A stretch of DNA of 64,000 nt from NCBI RefSeq assembly GCF_030693775.1, contig NZ_JAUXZY010000004.1:1-64000 (forward strand). Reading direction: 5' to 3'. Below the pieces are notes generated by a model. The model was given only the letters and a program-made list of their open reading frames with translations. It did not search any database and was not told where the DNA came from. This document shows positions 48,500 to 60,099 of this stretch, piece by piece (positions within the stretch are counted from its first letter, which is position 1; each line of letters starts with the position of its first letter). Source of the stretch: Polynucleobacter sp. Lineage in GTDB: Bacteria > Pseudomonadota > Gammaproteobacteria > Burkholderiales > Burkholderiaceae. The position numbers were made by a program, and so were the translations under genes.

Positions 48500-49861
48500 A
48501 TGAGTAAAACCAATCCGAAGCGGCTCGACTTACTGGATCGGGCTTCGGCCATGTTGCAGGGCAAAGCTCTCCGAGATGCCAGCCCCTTACAAGACCAGCG
48601 CATTCTTCCGCCTCGCCCAAAGCGGTTTAGTTCCATTGCGGTTTTAGAAAAATCCAACCATGATCGGCTTGAAGATCTCATTCCGATACGCTACAGCCGA
48701 ATGCTAACAAGCCCGTTTAGTTTTTTGAGGGGCTCTGCTGCATTGATGGCAGATGATTTATCGAGAACTCCTAGCAGCGGGATTTATGTACAAGCCTGTG
48801 GCGATTGCCATTTACTCAATTTTGGCGCGTATGCAACGCCCGAACGCAAACTCGTATTTGATATCAATGACTTTGATGAAACCCTGCCTGCCCCCTGGGA
48901 GTGGGATGTAAAGCGCCTAGCCACTAGTTTTGTGGTGGCGGCAGAAGACAGTCAGCTTAGTAAATCAAGCGCACAGCGCATCGCAAAGATATGCGCTCAG
49001 TCTTACCGTGAAAATATGCGCGCGTATTCCAAGCAAAGCCCATTAGAGGTTTGGTACGGACACCTCGACTTGGCTAAATTTGCGAAAGAGGCACCCAATA
49101 AATCAAGCAGATTGCATCGTGAAAGCCTAATCAAAAAAGCAGAGAAGCAAGTTGCCGAATACCTTTTTCCAAAAATTACGACCGAGGTCAATGGCGATAA
49201 GCGCTTAATCGATAATCCGCCGCTGATTTACCATTTGGATGATCGGTGGATAGAAAAGATCGGTAAAACTGCAGTTGAGAGTTATCGCGCCTCCCTCTCG
49301 CATGACCGCAAAGTGCTGCTGGATCGCTATCAACTCAAAGACATTGTGGTTAAGGTAGTCGGAATTGGTAGTGTGGGCACGCGCTGTTTTGTTGCTCTAT
49401 TCATGACCCCAGATGGCGACCCCCTCTTGCTGCAGATCAAAGAGGCACGCAACTCCGTGCTGGAGCCCTATGCTGGAAAAAGTCAATATCACCAGCATGG
49501 TGAGCGCGTGGTGGTTGGTCAGCGATTAACACAGTCATCGAGCGATGTCTTTCTAGGCTGGATGCGCGGACCCAAAGGGAAAGATTTTTATGTGCGGCAA
49601 CTAAGGGATATGAAGGTATCGTTTTCAGTCCAAGACATTACGCCAACACGTCTAAAGCGCTATGCAGTCTATTGTGGGCAAGCACTAGCAAGATCCCATG
49701 CCAAGTCTGGCAATGCAGCGCTTATTTCTGGCTACCTCGGAAAGTCCGATGTTTTTGATGAGGCAGTCAGTCTGTTTGCTATGGAATACGCCGAACAAAA
49801 TAAGCGGGATTACGAAGAGCTCGTGCAGGCAGCTAAAACAGGCAAGATTACTACCGCCTAA
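48500..49861 (+). CDS. DUF2252 family protein
   Basis: RYSRMLTSPFSFLRGSAALMADDL, CGDCHLLNFGAYATPERKLVFDINDFDETLPAPWEWDVKRLATS. Confidence 0.92.
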   Translation: MSKTNPKRLDLLDRASAMLQGKALRDASPLQDQRILPPRPKRFSSIAVLEKSNHDRLEDLIPIRYSRMLTSPFSFLRGSAALMADDLSRTPSSGIYVQACGDCHLLNFGAYATPERKLVFDINDFDETLPAPWEWDVKRLATSFVVAAEDSQLSKSSAQRIAKICAQSYRENMRAYSKQSPLEVWYGHLDLAKFAKEAPNKSSRLHRESLIKKAEKQVAEYLFPKITTEVNGDKRLIDNPPLIYHLDDRWIEKIGKTAVESYRASLSHDRKVLLDRYQLKDIVVKVVGIGSVGTRCFVALFMTPDGDPLLLQIKEARNSVLEPYAGKSQYHQHGERVVVGQRLTQSSSDVFLGWMRGPKGKDFYVRQLRDMKVSFSVQDITPTRLKRYAVYCGQALARSHAKSGNAALISGYLGKSDVFDEAVSLFAMEYAEQNKRDYEELVQAAKTGKITTA

Positions 49862-49868
49862 AACCGCT

Positions 49869-50882
49869 CTACGTTGTGTAGCCCTCTAGTCCAAACGTTT
49901 CAGGATAGCCAAACAAAGCGGCACTACCGCCGGTGTGTAAAAAAATCACTGTGTCGTCTTTAGTAAATCGGCCATGACGAACCCAATCAATTAAGCCGGA
50001 GAGCCCTTTGCCTGTATAGACGGGGTCAAACAAAAGACCTTCTATTTCAGCAAGCATTTTTACAGCCTCAACCATACCTTCGGTGGGTAAGCCGTAGCCG
50101 GCCCCTACATAGTTGCAGTCGGCAAAAACATCTTCGCGCTGGACTGCCCCTTCGTGCCCAAGCATTGCAGCGGTTTTGCAAGCAAGGTCATAGACCATTT
50201 GCTCTTGTTTCTCTTTGGGCGCGCGTACGCCAAAACCAATCACTTTGAGTGGGCTATTGAGTATCTTGAGTCCGGCAATGAGTCCAGCATGAGTACCTGC
50301 GCTGCCGGTTGCGAGCACGAGGTGAGTGGCCTTCAGTCCCATCTCATTCATCTGGTAGGTCAACTCCAGCGCTGCATTGACGTAACCTAGGGCGCCCAGC
50401 GGATTAGAGCCGCCGCCAGGAATCACATACGGTTTTTTGCCAGCAGCTTTTAATGTTTCGGCAAAAGACTCCATTTCGGTTTGCATGTTTGCGCCAGCAG
50501 GTCTTGACGATACGCTAGCACCATGAAGGCGGTCTAACAAAACGTTGCCACTCAGTCGATAGGCTTCATCTTTAAAGCCCGTGCGGTCTTCCAGCAAGAT
50601 ATGGCAAGTGAGCTTCAGTTTGGCGCACAGAGCAGCAGTCTGGCGGGCATGGTTTGATTGCACCGCGCCTTGCGTAATCACTGTATCAGCACCCTTAGCA
50701 AGGGCATCAGCAAGCAGGTATTCCAGCTTGCGCGTTTTATTGCCGCCCGTAGAAAGTCCTGTGCAGTCATCGCGCTTAACCCAAAGAGCAGGGCCGCCTA
50801 GCTCAGAGGACAGGTTCAGCATAGGCTCAAGCGGTGTAGGCCAGTGACCACAGCGGATTCGGGGGTAGTGAGTGAGATCCAT
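49869..50882 (-). CDS. D-cysteine desulfhydrase / ACC-deaminase family PLP enzyme
   Basis: [52 protein letters not shown]. Confidence 0.92.
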   Translation of the reverse strand: MDLTHYPRIRCGHWPTPLEPMLNLSSELGGPALWVKRDDCTGLSTGGNKTRKLEYLLADALAKGADTVITQGAVQSNHARQTAALCAKLKLTCHILLEDRTGFKDEAYRLSGNVLLDRLHGASVSSRPAGANMQTEMESFAETLKAAGKKPYVIPGGGSNPLGALGYVNAALELTYQMNEMGLKATHLVLATGSAGTHAGLIAGLKILNSPLKVIGFGVRAPKEKQEQMVYDLACKTAAMLGHEGAVQREDVFADCNYVGAGYGLPTEGMVEAVKMLAEIEGLLFDPVYTGKGLSGLIDWVRHGRFTKDDTVIFLHTGGSAALFGYPETFGLEGYTT

Positions 50883-51091
50883 GACGCCTCCTTAAATTTG
50901 ATTCATGTATTAAAGCAAGGGTAGCATGGGTATGGGCCAGACAAGGAGCGTTAACACCAACACATTGACAATCAGGGGAATCAAGGATCAGCCATCCCCG
51001 CTAGATAGGATTTCCAGCAAATCAACCTGAGTTGACGGAGTTATCTGAATTTTCTAAGCCTAAAAACAGTTCCGCTATAATTCAAACACTT

Positions 51092-51167
51092 GGCCTGGTA
51101 GCTCAGTCGGTAGAGCAGAGGATTGAAAATCCTTGTGTCGGTGGTTCGATTCCGCCCCGGGCCACCA
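51092..51167 (+). tRNA. tRNA-Phe (anticodon GAA)
   Basis: GGCCTGG/CCGGGCC acceptor, ATTGAAAAT anticodon loop, GGTTCGATTCC T-arm, encoded CCA; 76 nt. Confidence 0.96.
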
Positions 51168-51171
51168 AGAA
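51146..51171 (+). repeat. 26-bp direct repeat copy 1 (tRNA-Phe 3' end plus AGAA): att-like
   Basis: TCGATTCCGCCCCGGGCCACCAAGAA, identical to 51687-51712. Confidence 0.95.
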
Positions 51172-51173
51172 TC

Positions 51174-51205
51174 TCAATAGCCCACTTGTTGGGCTATTTT
51201 CTTTT
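51174..51205 (+). terminator. Intrinsic terminator after tRNA-Phe
   Basis: AATAGCCC acttgtt GGGCTATT TTCTTTT. Confidence 0.75.
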
Positions 51206-51606
51206 CAAGCCTTCTTAAGAGTCCAGGCGCTTGGGTGCTGTTCAAAACCAAGCGGCCCATAATATTCTCGTGCCTTTGGGGCGGCCAGCAAAACCAACAT
51301 ACAGTCTTGATCAAGGTGTGCTTTGGTTTCTTGAATCAATCTTTTGCCAATCCCCTGCTTTTGGTATTGAGCGTCCACCGCTAAGTCCGATAGATACGCC
51401 ACGTATGAGAAATCTGTCAATGTTCTAGAGATCCCAACTAACTTATCGTCATCCCACGCTGAAATAATCAAATTGGCATGTTTATACATATTTTCAAATG
51501 CTTTGCGATTATGAATGGGGCGCCTTTCCCCAAGTGTCGATCTAATGTATAAATCAATCGCTTGATCAGCAGAGATATTGGTCGAACTGGAATAGGAGAT
51601 TTTCAT
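51205..51606 (-). CDS. GNAT family N-acetyltransferase
   Basis: AYLSDLAVDAQYQKQGIGKRLIQETKAHL...AREYYGPLGFEQ; 133 aa. Confidence 0.9.
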   Translation of the reverse strand: MKISYSSSTNISADQAIDLYIRSTLGERRPIHNRKAFENMYKHANLIISAWDDDKLVGISRTLTDFSYVAYLSDLAVDAQYQKQGIGKRLIQETKAHLDQDCMLVLLAAPKAREYYGPLGFEQHPSAWTLKKA

Positions 51607-51686
51607 AGCTTTACACTGAATAAAAATACCAGTCTATAGAGACGTCATAAAAAAGTAAAACCGGGATCAAGTATCCTGAGCCCTGG

Positions 51687-51712
51687 TCGATTCCGCCCCG
51701 GGCCACCAAGAA
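51687..51712 (+). repeat. 26-bp direct repeat copy 2 of tRNA-Phe 3' end
   Basis: TCGATTCCGCCCCGGGCCACCAAGAA; the remainder of the tRNA is absent. Confidence 0.95.
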
Positions 51713-51717
51713 ATACC

Positions 51718-51741
51718 AAAACCACCTTCGGGTGGTTTTTT
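51718..51741 (+). terminator. Intrinsic terminator
   Basis: AAAACCACCTTCGGGTGGTTTTTT. Confidence 0.88.
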
Positions 51742-51783
51742 CATTTATGCTTTTGTAACAAATTACTTTTTCAAGGAAGCTTT

Positions 51784-52278
51784 ATGAATTTTCTTGTATG
51801 GAGACATGCGGATGCCGCTCCCGGTGAACCAGATGAGTTGCGACCATTAACCCCCTTGGGCATTCAACAGGCTCAGTACATAGGTGCATGGATTAAAAAA
51901 AATGTCCCAGGACCTTACCGCGTATTTGGAAGCTCGGCCTTAAGAGCGTCCCAAACTGCGTCCTTTTTTAGCGAGCATTACGACCCCATCGATGATTTTG
52001 GCTATATGAAAGATACCGCGACAGGAAGTGCTGTTCTCAAGCATGCAAACTGGCCATTGGCAGATATCACCACCATTTTTGTTGGACATCAGCCCACTGT
52101 AGGCCGGATTAATTCAATCCTTCATAGTGATATTGAGAAAGACACCAATATGGAGGGCGGTAGCGTATGGTGGTTTACTTCTGACCATGACAATAAAAAC
52201 CGCTTAGCAATGCTCAAAGCAGTGATCTCAGCAAATGGAGATTCGACAATCAATACTTCATTCTGCAGGGTTGAATAG
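51784..52278 (+). CDS. SixA-like phosphohistidine phosphatase (histidine phosphatase superfamily)
   Basis: NFLVWRHADAAPGEPDELRPLTPLGIQQA...VFGSSALRASQTA...FVGHQPTVGRI. Confidence 0.9.
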   Translation: MNFLVWRHADAAPGEPDELRPLTPLGIQQAQYIGAWIKKNVPGPYRVFGSSALRASQTASFFSEHYDPIDDFGYMKDTATGSAVLKHANWPLADITTIFVGHQPTVGRINSILHSDIEKDTNMEGGSVWWFTSDHDNKNRLAMLKAVISANGDSTINTSFCRVE

Positions 52279-52341
52279 TAAGGGCTAACTCAGATAGTCA
52301 GGTGCTTAGACCGCTTTGACGTCAAAATCTTTTCAATAAAA

Positions 52342-52365
52342 AAGAGGTAGCAATTGCTACCTCTT
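52342..52365. terminator. Palindromic terminator between sixA-like gene and katG
   Basis: AAGAGGTAGCAATTGCTACCTCTT, U-run on the minus strand side. Confidence 0.75.
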
Positions 52366-52385
52366 AAAAGTAATCCTCAGCAATC

Positions 52386-54560
<2,175 letters not shown>

Positions 54561-54805
54561 TCATTTTCTTTGACTATTTCAGCTTAACTGATTCAGCGGA
54601 AATAGGTTCATTCTGATGCTAATCATTTTTTTATGACGTCTATACGCTTCCCATGAAATGATTGAAAATAGCCCTGATAGAGCTATTTATTGGCTTTTCG
54701 TAGGGGGTTTGTGGGCAATGCCAAATCCTTCTGGTAGATGTGGTTAATGAAGTGAAGCATTCAGCCATCTGCGAATCAATTTTTAATCTTCATTTTTGAT
54801 TCCTG

Positions 54806-54826
54806 CTGTGGGTGGTTCGATGCCGC
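54806..54826 (+). repeat. Degenerate tRNA-Phe T-arm fragment
   Basis: CTGTGGGTGGTTCGATGCCGC vs tRNA-Phe GTGTCGGTGGTTCGATTCCGC, read as 18/21 identical (my manual alignment). Confidence 0.55.
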
Positions 54827-54978
54827 ACACAGAAGAAAATAAAGTAGTGCCAAGCCATATGCTGAGCATTTTGGGCTTGGGGGTCAATGCCGAAAAATAC
54901 TTGAGACATCGTGCCGCTCAAATCGGTTACGCTTGTAGCCGACTCATATGGGTGAATGAATCTCCTGAGTAAACTTGG

Positions 54979-55881
54979 CTAATTGCCAAGGCGACCGAAC
55001 CGTCGCATCAATTCTACGGTGGCGCCATCGGCCATGAGGTCGCGTTCCAGCCGATAAGTCTCTCCAAAAAATGCCTGGCTGGCCACACGGTCATTTAGAA
55101 CAGTTCTAAGAACGCCTAGAGCTGCCTCTCGATCAAAAATGCTTTCCATGTAAAGTACTCGCGTGCCAGCAGAGCCAGCACCAAATGCATACACAAAATA
55201 TTGGAATTGCAGATTGCCCTCGCGGGGCGTCTTTGGGCCGGTAATAACGGCAATCGCGTTGTCGAACTCTCCCGGCTTCAGTTTTTTACTGAGTTCGCGC
55301 ACAGCGTGATCTAGGGCCTCAATCTGGACAGTTGCCGCATCCGCAGCATTGGCTAGTAGAAGTGGTGCAACCGTGCGCGAGTAACGGTTAATCGACGCAA
55401 TATCGGTATTTCCGCGCAACAAAATAGCATCGAGATAGGTGCGTGATAGGGACAGGATTTTCTGCTGACGGGCTCTTTGCTGCTCGGTAAATGATGTTTT
55501 TGGAAGATCTGTCTGGGCACTATTTAACTCTGTGCGTAATACCCTTAGCCGATCCATCCAGCGTTTATCCGCTGGGTTCTCAAGTAGTCCTATCGAAGCA
55601 GAGTAGACCCCTAGCGGCAGATGAGAAATAGACTTTAAGTACTGATAAAGGGCTGGCGTATACGGTAGAGAGCCCAAATCCTCACCTCTAATCAGGGTGA
55701 CGGTATCCGTCACTAGAAAGACGGGTTGGTCACTCTTTAATGCAAGGGCTCGAGACGCAGCGTAAGACTCTCTTGCCGCTGTATTGAGATCATTGAATAG
55801 GAGGGGTGTTGGACTCTGGGCAAATGCAGGCAGAATGAATGCAAAAAAGATCGAAATAGTTTTAAGTGGGATTCTGTACAT
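54979..55881 (-). CDS. Secreted protein of unknown function
   Basis: Signal peptide MYRIPLKTISIFFAFILPAFAQ, long ORF to 54979. Confidence 0.75.
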   Translation of the reverse strand: MYRIPLKTISIFFAFILPAFAQSPTPLLFNDLNTAARESYAASRALALKSDQPVFLVTDTVTLIRGEDLGSLPYTPALYQYLKSISHLPLGVYSASIGLLENPADKRWMDRLRVLRTELNSAQTDLPKTSFTEQQRARQQKILSLSRTYLDAILLRGNTDIASINRYSRTVAPLLLANAADAATVQIEALDHAVRELSKKLKPGEFDNAIAVITGPKTPREGNLQFQYFVYAFGAGSAGTRVLYMESIFDREAALGVLRTVLNDRVASQAFFGETYRLERDLMADGATVELMRRFGRLGN

Positions 55882-56035
55882 GGCAGCACCAACATCAGAG
55901 TGAATGAACTTGTGTGAAATCGTTAAAGATGGCCTTATGAGACTATGCCATGTTTTGTATCTAAAGTGACAACATAGTACAAAACAGTTCGCGCCTAAGC
56001 CTAGGCACAAAACGTGGCAGGCTCGTCTTTAGTCA

Positions 56036-56082
56036 ATTCTGCCTTGGGCCACCAAGAAATACCAAGCCACCTTCGAGTGGTG
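56036..56082 (+). repeat. Degenerate tRNA-Phe 3' end plus terminator block
   Basis: ATTCTGCCTTGGGCCACCAAGAAATACCAAGCCACCTTCGAGTGGT versus ATTCCGCCCCGGGCCACCAAGAAATACCAAAACCACCTTCGGGTGGT at 51690 onward. Confidence 0.88.
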
Positions 56083-56126
56083 ATTTGATTTGGACCGCTT
56101 GCCGATGAGTTGTTTATGAAGACAGC

Positions 56127-57554
56127 TTAGGTAATAGGCAATCGAATGACAAAGCATGCTCCGCCGTTGATAGCGTTGTGGGCGGTAATTTCACCATCGA
56201 AGCGATTGATGATATTTTTTGAGAGCCAAAGACCAATACCAGAGCCGGCTTCCTTACTGCTAAACATCAGGTCAAAAATTTTCGACTCTTGACCAGCCTG
56301 TATGCCAGGCCCATTGTCTTCAATAAAAATCGTTAGAAGCTGGTTCTCTTGTTTGACGCTAATTTCGATTCTTTTTTGATCGGGATTAGCTTCATCCAGG
56401 GCCTGGATCGCATTATTGATTAAGTTAATTAATACCTGTTGCCATTCGCTCATATTGACACTAATTTGATAGTGGCTGGCGCAGTCAAGATTAATAGTAG
56501 TTTTCGAGGATCGTAACTTTCCTTTGGAGATTTCAATAACTTGATTAATTGACTCAGCAAGATTGACATAAGTAACGCTACTGCTTTGATTGGAGCTGAG
56601 TCGCGACAGATTTTTAACAATGGTCGAGGCCCTATTAATATCGTCCAATATGTTTTTGACAAGCCCCCTAAGGAGAGGAACATTACTTGGATCAGACTGA
56701 AGTTTCATTTCAGCAAATTGTGCATTGAGTCTTGATGCCCCTAAAGGCTGATTTATCTCGTGCGAGATTGTGGAAGCTAAGGCATTGATTGATGCCGATC
56801 TATTCAGTTTTTGCAGAGAGAGAATCATTTCATTGCGCTCTTCTAAAACATCGGAGAGTCTCAAGTTCATGCTATTTAAGCGAGTATGTTCGTTAAATCC
56901 CAAATGCAGTCGGAGCACAATATAAGCAAGGTTTCTAATGGATCCAAATAAAAAGAGCGCAAACCATACGATGACATTGAGTGTTTTAGTGTCAAATGAG
57001 TGCCCACTATAGCCGCTCAGAATAATAAAAATTCGCATGAAATATAAGGCGGCAACAACCCCGAAAACAAGAATTAAAAAATTGAAAAAAGTTTTATTTT
57101 CAAATTCATTCTTGACTCGCATTGTCTGGTAGAGACAAAAGATATTTGCGATAGCGAACGTCAATGTAGTTGATGCAGATATGACTGGGGTTATTTCTCC
57201 ATTGGCCATCTGCCTACAAAGTTCAACAACAGAAAAAAGAATGATTGGAATGGCAAATGTCAGCCAGCTCAACTTAATTTTTGAATTCGTTATTGACAAC
57301 CGTTTTAACGATTCACTAAACAAAAGAACGGAAAGAGCCTCAATAGAAACCATCAGGCTATAGCTAATGGTTAGGGGAATACTGCCTCGGTTAACCGTGA
57401 TTACAGTAGCAATTGCTGTTAACAGGCAGCCCCAAAGCCAGAGCTTTGCAGATTGATCGTTGCGTTTCCAAAATAATGTGCCAATCAGGGTTGCAGATAA
57501 AAAACTCAGGGCGCTGTAAAACAGAAAAAGGGTTTGAATTGTAAAAGGCGTCAT
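56127..57554 (-). CDS. Membrane sensor histidine kinase (orphan)
   Basis: Several N-terminal TM helices; HisKA ALASTISHEINQPLGASRLNAQFAEM; HATPase IEDNGPGIQAGQESKIFDLMFSSKEAGSGIGLWLSKNII; no adjacent response regulator. Confidence 0.9.
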   Translation of the reverse strand: MTPFTIQTLFLFYSALSFLSATLIGTLFWKRNDQSAKLWLWGCLLTAIATVITVNRGSIPLTISYSLMVSIEALSVLLFSESLKRLSITNSKIKLSWLTFAIPIILFSVVELCRQMANGEITPVISASTTLTFAIANIFCLYQTMRVKNEFENKTFFNFLILVFGVVAALYFMRIFIILSGYSGHSFDTKTLNVIVWFALFLFGSIRNLAYIVLRLHLGFNEHTRLNSMNLRLSDVLEERNEMILSLQKLNRSASINALASTISHEINQPLGASRLNAQFAEMKLQSDPSNVPLLRGLVKNILDDINRASTIVKNLSRLSSNQSSSVTYVNLAESINQVIEISKGKLRSSKTTINLDCASHYQISVNMSEWQQVLINLINNAIQALDEANPDQKRIEISVKQENQLLTIFIEDNGPGIQAGQESKIFDLMFSSKEAGSGIGLWLSKNIINRFDGEITAHNAINGGACFVIRLPIT

Positions 57555-57780
57555 GCACGAGAGTGTATGGGAATAATTGAGGATTGCAATTGGCTGCTTA
57601 TTCACCCTAAAGCTAATAAACAAAGGCTCTTTGCGCCTCAAAATGCGTTTACAAAATCAACGTAGCTCATGAGAGCCAGTTGTTGGGAGATTAAAAATCT
57701 AAGCAGTAAGCCAAATAACTAAGGGAAGCCATAAGAGCCTGAGTTGGCCAATTTAGCTTTGTGCCCTTTAGAATGAATAT

Positions 57781-58341
57781 ATGACTAATCTTAACCAGCT
57801 CCCTACGGATCTACCCATTCCGCACGATGATGGTTTGGCGAATCATTTGAAGGGAATGAAGCTGCCCCCTGTTTCCTTAAATGCCACCAATGGAAGGGCT
57901 ATTCATTTTGGGGATATCAAAGGGAGGCTGGTTATCTATTGTTATCCAATGACAGGGCAACCCAATGTTGCTCTGCCAGAGGGCTGGGATCAAATTCCCG
58001 GAGCAAGAGGCTGTACTCCCCAGAGTTGTTCATTTCGAGATCACTATCAAGAGCTTCAAGCATTGGGTGCAGAGGTCATAGGCTTGAGTGTTCAGTCTAC
58101 CGAATATCAAAAAGAAATGGCTGATCGACTTCATTTGCCATTTCCGGTTGTCAGTGATGTGAACTATCAATTTCAAAAAGCATTGAATATGCCCACTTTT
58201 GTTGCTGCTGGCATGACTTTGTTAAAACGAGTCACACTCATTTCGAATAATGGCGTGATCGAGGCGGTTCACTATCCCATCTTCCCAAGTGATAGTGATC
58301 CAGCCTGGGTGATTGATTATTTAAAGGCGCACCAGGATTAA
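57781..58341 (+). CDS. Peroxiredoxin (PrxQ/BCP-like, AhpC/TSA family)
   Basis: PGARGCTPQSCSFRDHYQELQALGAEVIGLSVQSTEYQKEMADRLHLPFPVVSD. Confidence 0.9.
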   Translation: MTNLNQLPTDLPIPHDDGLANHLKGMKLPPVSLNATNGRAIHFGDIKGRLVIYCYPMTGQPNVALPEGWDQIPGARGCTPQSCSFRDHYQELQALGAEVIGLSVQSTEYQKEMADRLHLPFPVVSDVNYQFQKALNMPTFVAAGMTLLKRVTLISNNGVIEAVHYPIFPSDSDPAWVIDYLKAHQD

Positions 58342-58450
58342 GTAAGCTACGTATTAGTTTGGCCCACTATGACCCGTTCATTCGTACTTCGATGAGCGGA
58401 AATTGAATAATCGGTATATAACCGATAGATCATGAACTAAAGGGGCTCAA

Positions 58451-58903
58451 ATGAACAAATTACTGCCAATCATTATTTTGCTGCTTTCGATGACTGGGCT
58501 ATCTCAAGCAGCGGATACGGAACCCGCCAAGTCAGATCCCACTTGGCTAACCGAGGCAAGGGCAAGCATTAAGTCTGAAAATTACGATCAAGCTATCAAG
58601 CAATTGCAGGCCGCTAACGAAACAAGCTCAGCCGATTGGAATAATTTACTAGGCTATAGTCTGCGCAAAAAACAGCCACCCGACTTAGTGGGTGCTGAAA
58701 AATATTATCAAGCTGCTTTGAAGATAGATCCACGGCATCGTGGTGCCCTCGAGTATTACGGAAAGTTAAAGTTATTAAATAATGACTTGCCAGGAGCTGA
58801 GGCTTTATTGGCGAGACTAGATAAGGCCTGTACTTTTGGATGCGAGGAATACTCTGACTTAAAAGAGGCCGTACGTAAATACAAGTCTAGAAAACAGAGC
58901 TAG
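58451..58903 (+). CDS. Secreted TPR-repeat protein
   Basis: Signal peptide LLLSMTGLSQAAD; TPR-like KYYQAALKIDPRHRGALEYYGKL. Confidence 0.8.
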   Translation: MNKLLPIIILLLSMTGLSQAADTEPAKSDPTWLTEARASIKSENYDQAIKQLQAANETSSADWNNLLGYSLRKKQPPDLVGAEKYYQAALKIDPRHRGALEYYGKLKLLNNDLPGAEALLARLDKACTFGCEEYSDLKEAVRKYKSRKQS

Positions 58904-58940
58904 GCAGCATGGACTCTAGCTAACGCCGCGATGCATCATT

Positions 58941-58978
58941 AAGAAACACCAAAACCACCTTCGGGTGGTTTTTCATTT
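58941..58978 (+). terminator. Terminator block homologous to the one after the tRNA-Phe 3' copy
   Basis: AAGAAACACCAAAACCACCTTCGGGTGGTTTTTCATTT vs 51708-51746; one substitution and one T deletion. Confidence 0.88.
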
Positions 58979-59013
58979 GCTAGACTATATTGGCTGATTC
59001 CTAGGAGGTCCAT

Positions 59014-59532
59014 ATGTCTGCCGTTCGAAATATCCGAATGCTCACACGCTATAACAAGTGGGCAAATACGATGCTGCTAGATGCGATTGCGAGCTTGCCG
59101 CCGGAAGAAGTAAGCAAAAAGCGCGCCGCTGCATTTGGCGGGATGTCATTTGCTTTAGCGCACGTGGCGATTGTGGATCAAATCTGGCAGGCCCACTTGT
59201 TAGGAAAGGACCGCGGATTTAAGTCGCGAATTACGGATTCTCCTGATTCCTTGGGCTTGCTTACAGATAAGTGGAATGAGATGGGCGACTGGTACATTCA
59301 ATATGCCGACACCATGAGTGAGGCGCAGCTCAATGAAAAGATTCGCTTTTCCTTTGTAGATGGTGGTACTGGAGAAATGAGCAGAGGCGACATTTTGATT
59401 CATGTTTGTAATCACAAAGCCTTGCATCGCGGGCAAATTGGAGACATGTTTTATCAATCTGGATTTAGGCCGCCATCCATCGATTTGCCTGTGTATATCA
59501 GAGATGCATTTAATGAGGCAGAGCTTAGCTAG
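59014..59532 (+). CDS. DinB family protein
   Basis: MLTRYNKWANTMLLDAI...LAHVAIVDQIWQAHLLG...HVCNHKALHRGQIGDMFYQSGFRPPSID. Confidence 0.92.
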   Translation: MSAVRNIRMLTRYNKWANTMLLDAIASLPPEEVSKKRAAAFGGMSFALAHVAIVDQIWQAHLLGKDRGFKSRITDSPDSLGLLTDKWNEMGDWYIQYADTMSEAQLNEKIRFSFVDGGTGEMSRGDILIHVCNHKALHRGQIGDMFYQSGFRPPSIDLPVYIRDAFNEAELS

Positions 59533-59555
59533 ACCATCCTCTGCCCTGGGCCCCT

Positions 59556-60044
59556 TTACCCTCTTGTAAGCGCCTCGACAGCTTCTTTGTGAAGGACTGT
59601 TGTGCCAAAAGTGTCCAGTAAGGTTTGCCGTTGCCCCATTTCAAACTCCGTAAACGTAAATGCGGGCCCGACTACGCAACTGACTAAGCAAAAAGCATCT
59701 GCTCGCACCGGTTTTGCCGCAAACCAAGTGTTCGCCGGGATCGTGACCTGAAATTGCATGGACTCCTGGCCAAGCTGAACCGTTGCGAGCTTATTCTGCG
59801 GATCAAAGAAGTGGATGGCGATATCGCAGCCCAAATGAAAGAACCAGGTTTCATCCGATTGAATGCGATGCCATGCCGAAAAATCATGCCCCGCTAAAAG
59901 GTAGTAAATGCTGGAATAGGCATTCTTGCTATTGCCATTGGCCTCGCGTATTAAGGCGCTTGCCCGGTGCATTTCCTTGTAAAAGCCCCCTTCTGGATGC
60001 GGTTCTAGTTGAAGCGAGTCAATTACAGCCTTGATATCCTGCAT
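59556..60044 (-). CDS. Cupin-fold protein, DUF985 family
   Basis: LQLEPHPEGGFYKEMHRA, SSIYYLLAGHDFSAWHRIQSDETWFFHLGCDIAIHFF, CVVGPAFTFTEFEMG. Confidence 0.93.
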   Translation of the reverse strand: MQDIKAVIDSLQLEPHPEGGFYKEMHRASALIREANGNSKNAYSSIYYLLAGHDFSAWHRIQSDETWFFHLGCDIAIHFFDPQNKLATVQLGQESMQFQVTIPANTWFAAKPVRADAFCLVSCVVGPAFTFTEFEMGQRQTLLDTFGTTVLHKEAVEALTRG

Positions 60045-60099
60045 AAAAGGGCGCCTTTTGTAAATACACAATTCGATAAAAGTACGATAAACTAGTTTT

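Larger units (their letters stand above)
51146..51712. mobile_element. Putative single-gene tRNA-Phe-associated mini-island (integration scar, no integrase)
   Basis: Bounded by perfect 26-bp copies of the tRNA-Phe 3' end; only gene inside is a GNAT on the opposite strand. Confidence 0.65.

Noticed and set aside
49869-50882. D-cysteine desulfhydrase-like gene as part of the tRNA-Phe island
   Set aside because: It lies upstream of the tRNA-Phe gene, outside the repeat-bounded interval; no evidence of acquisition from this sequence alone.
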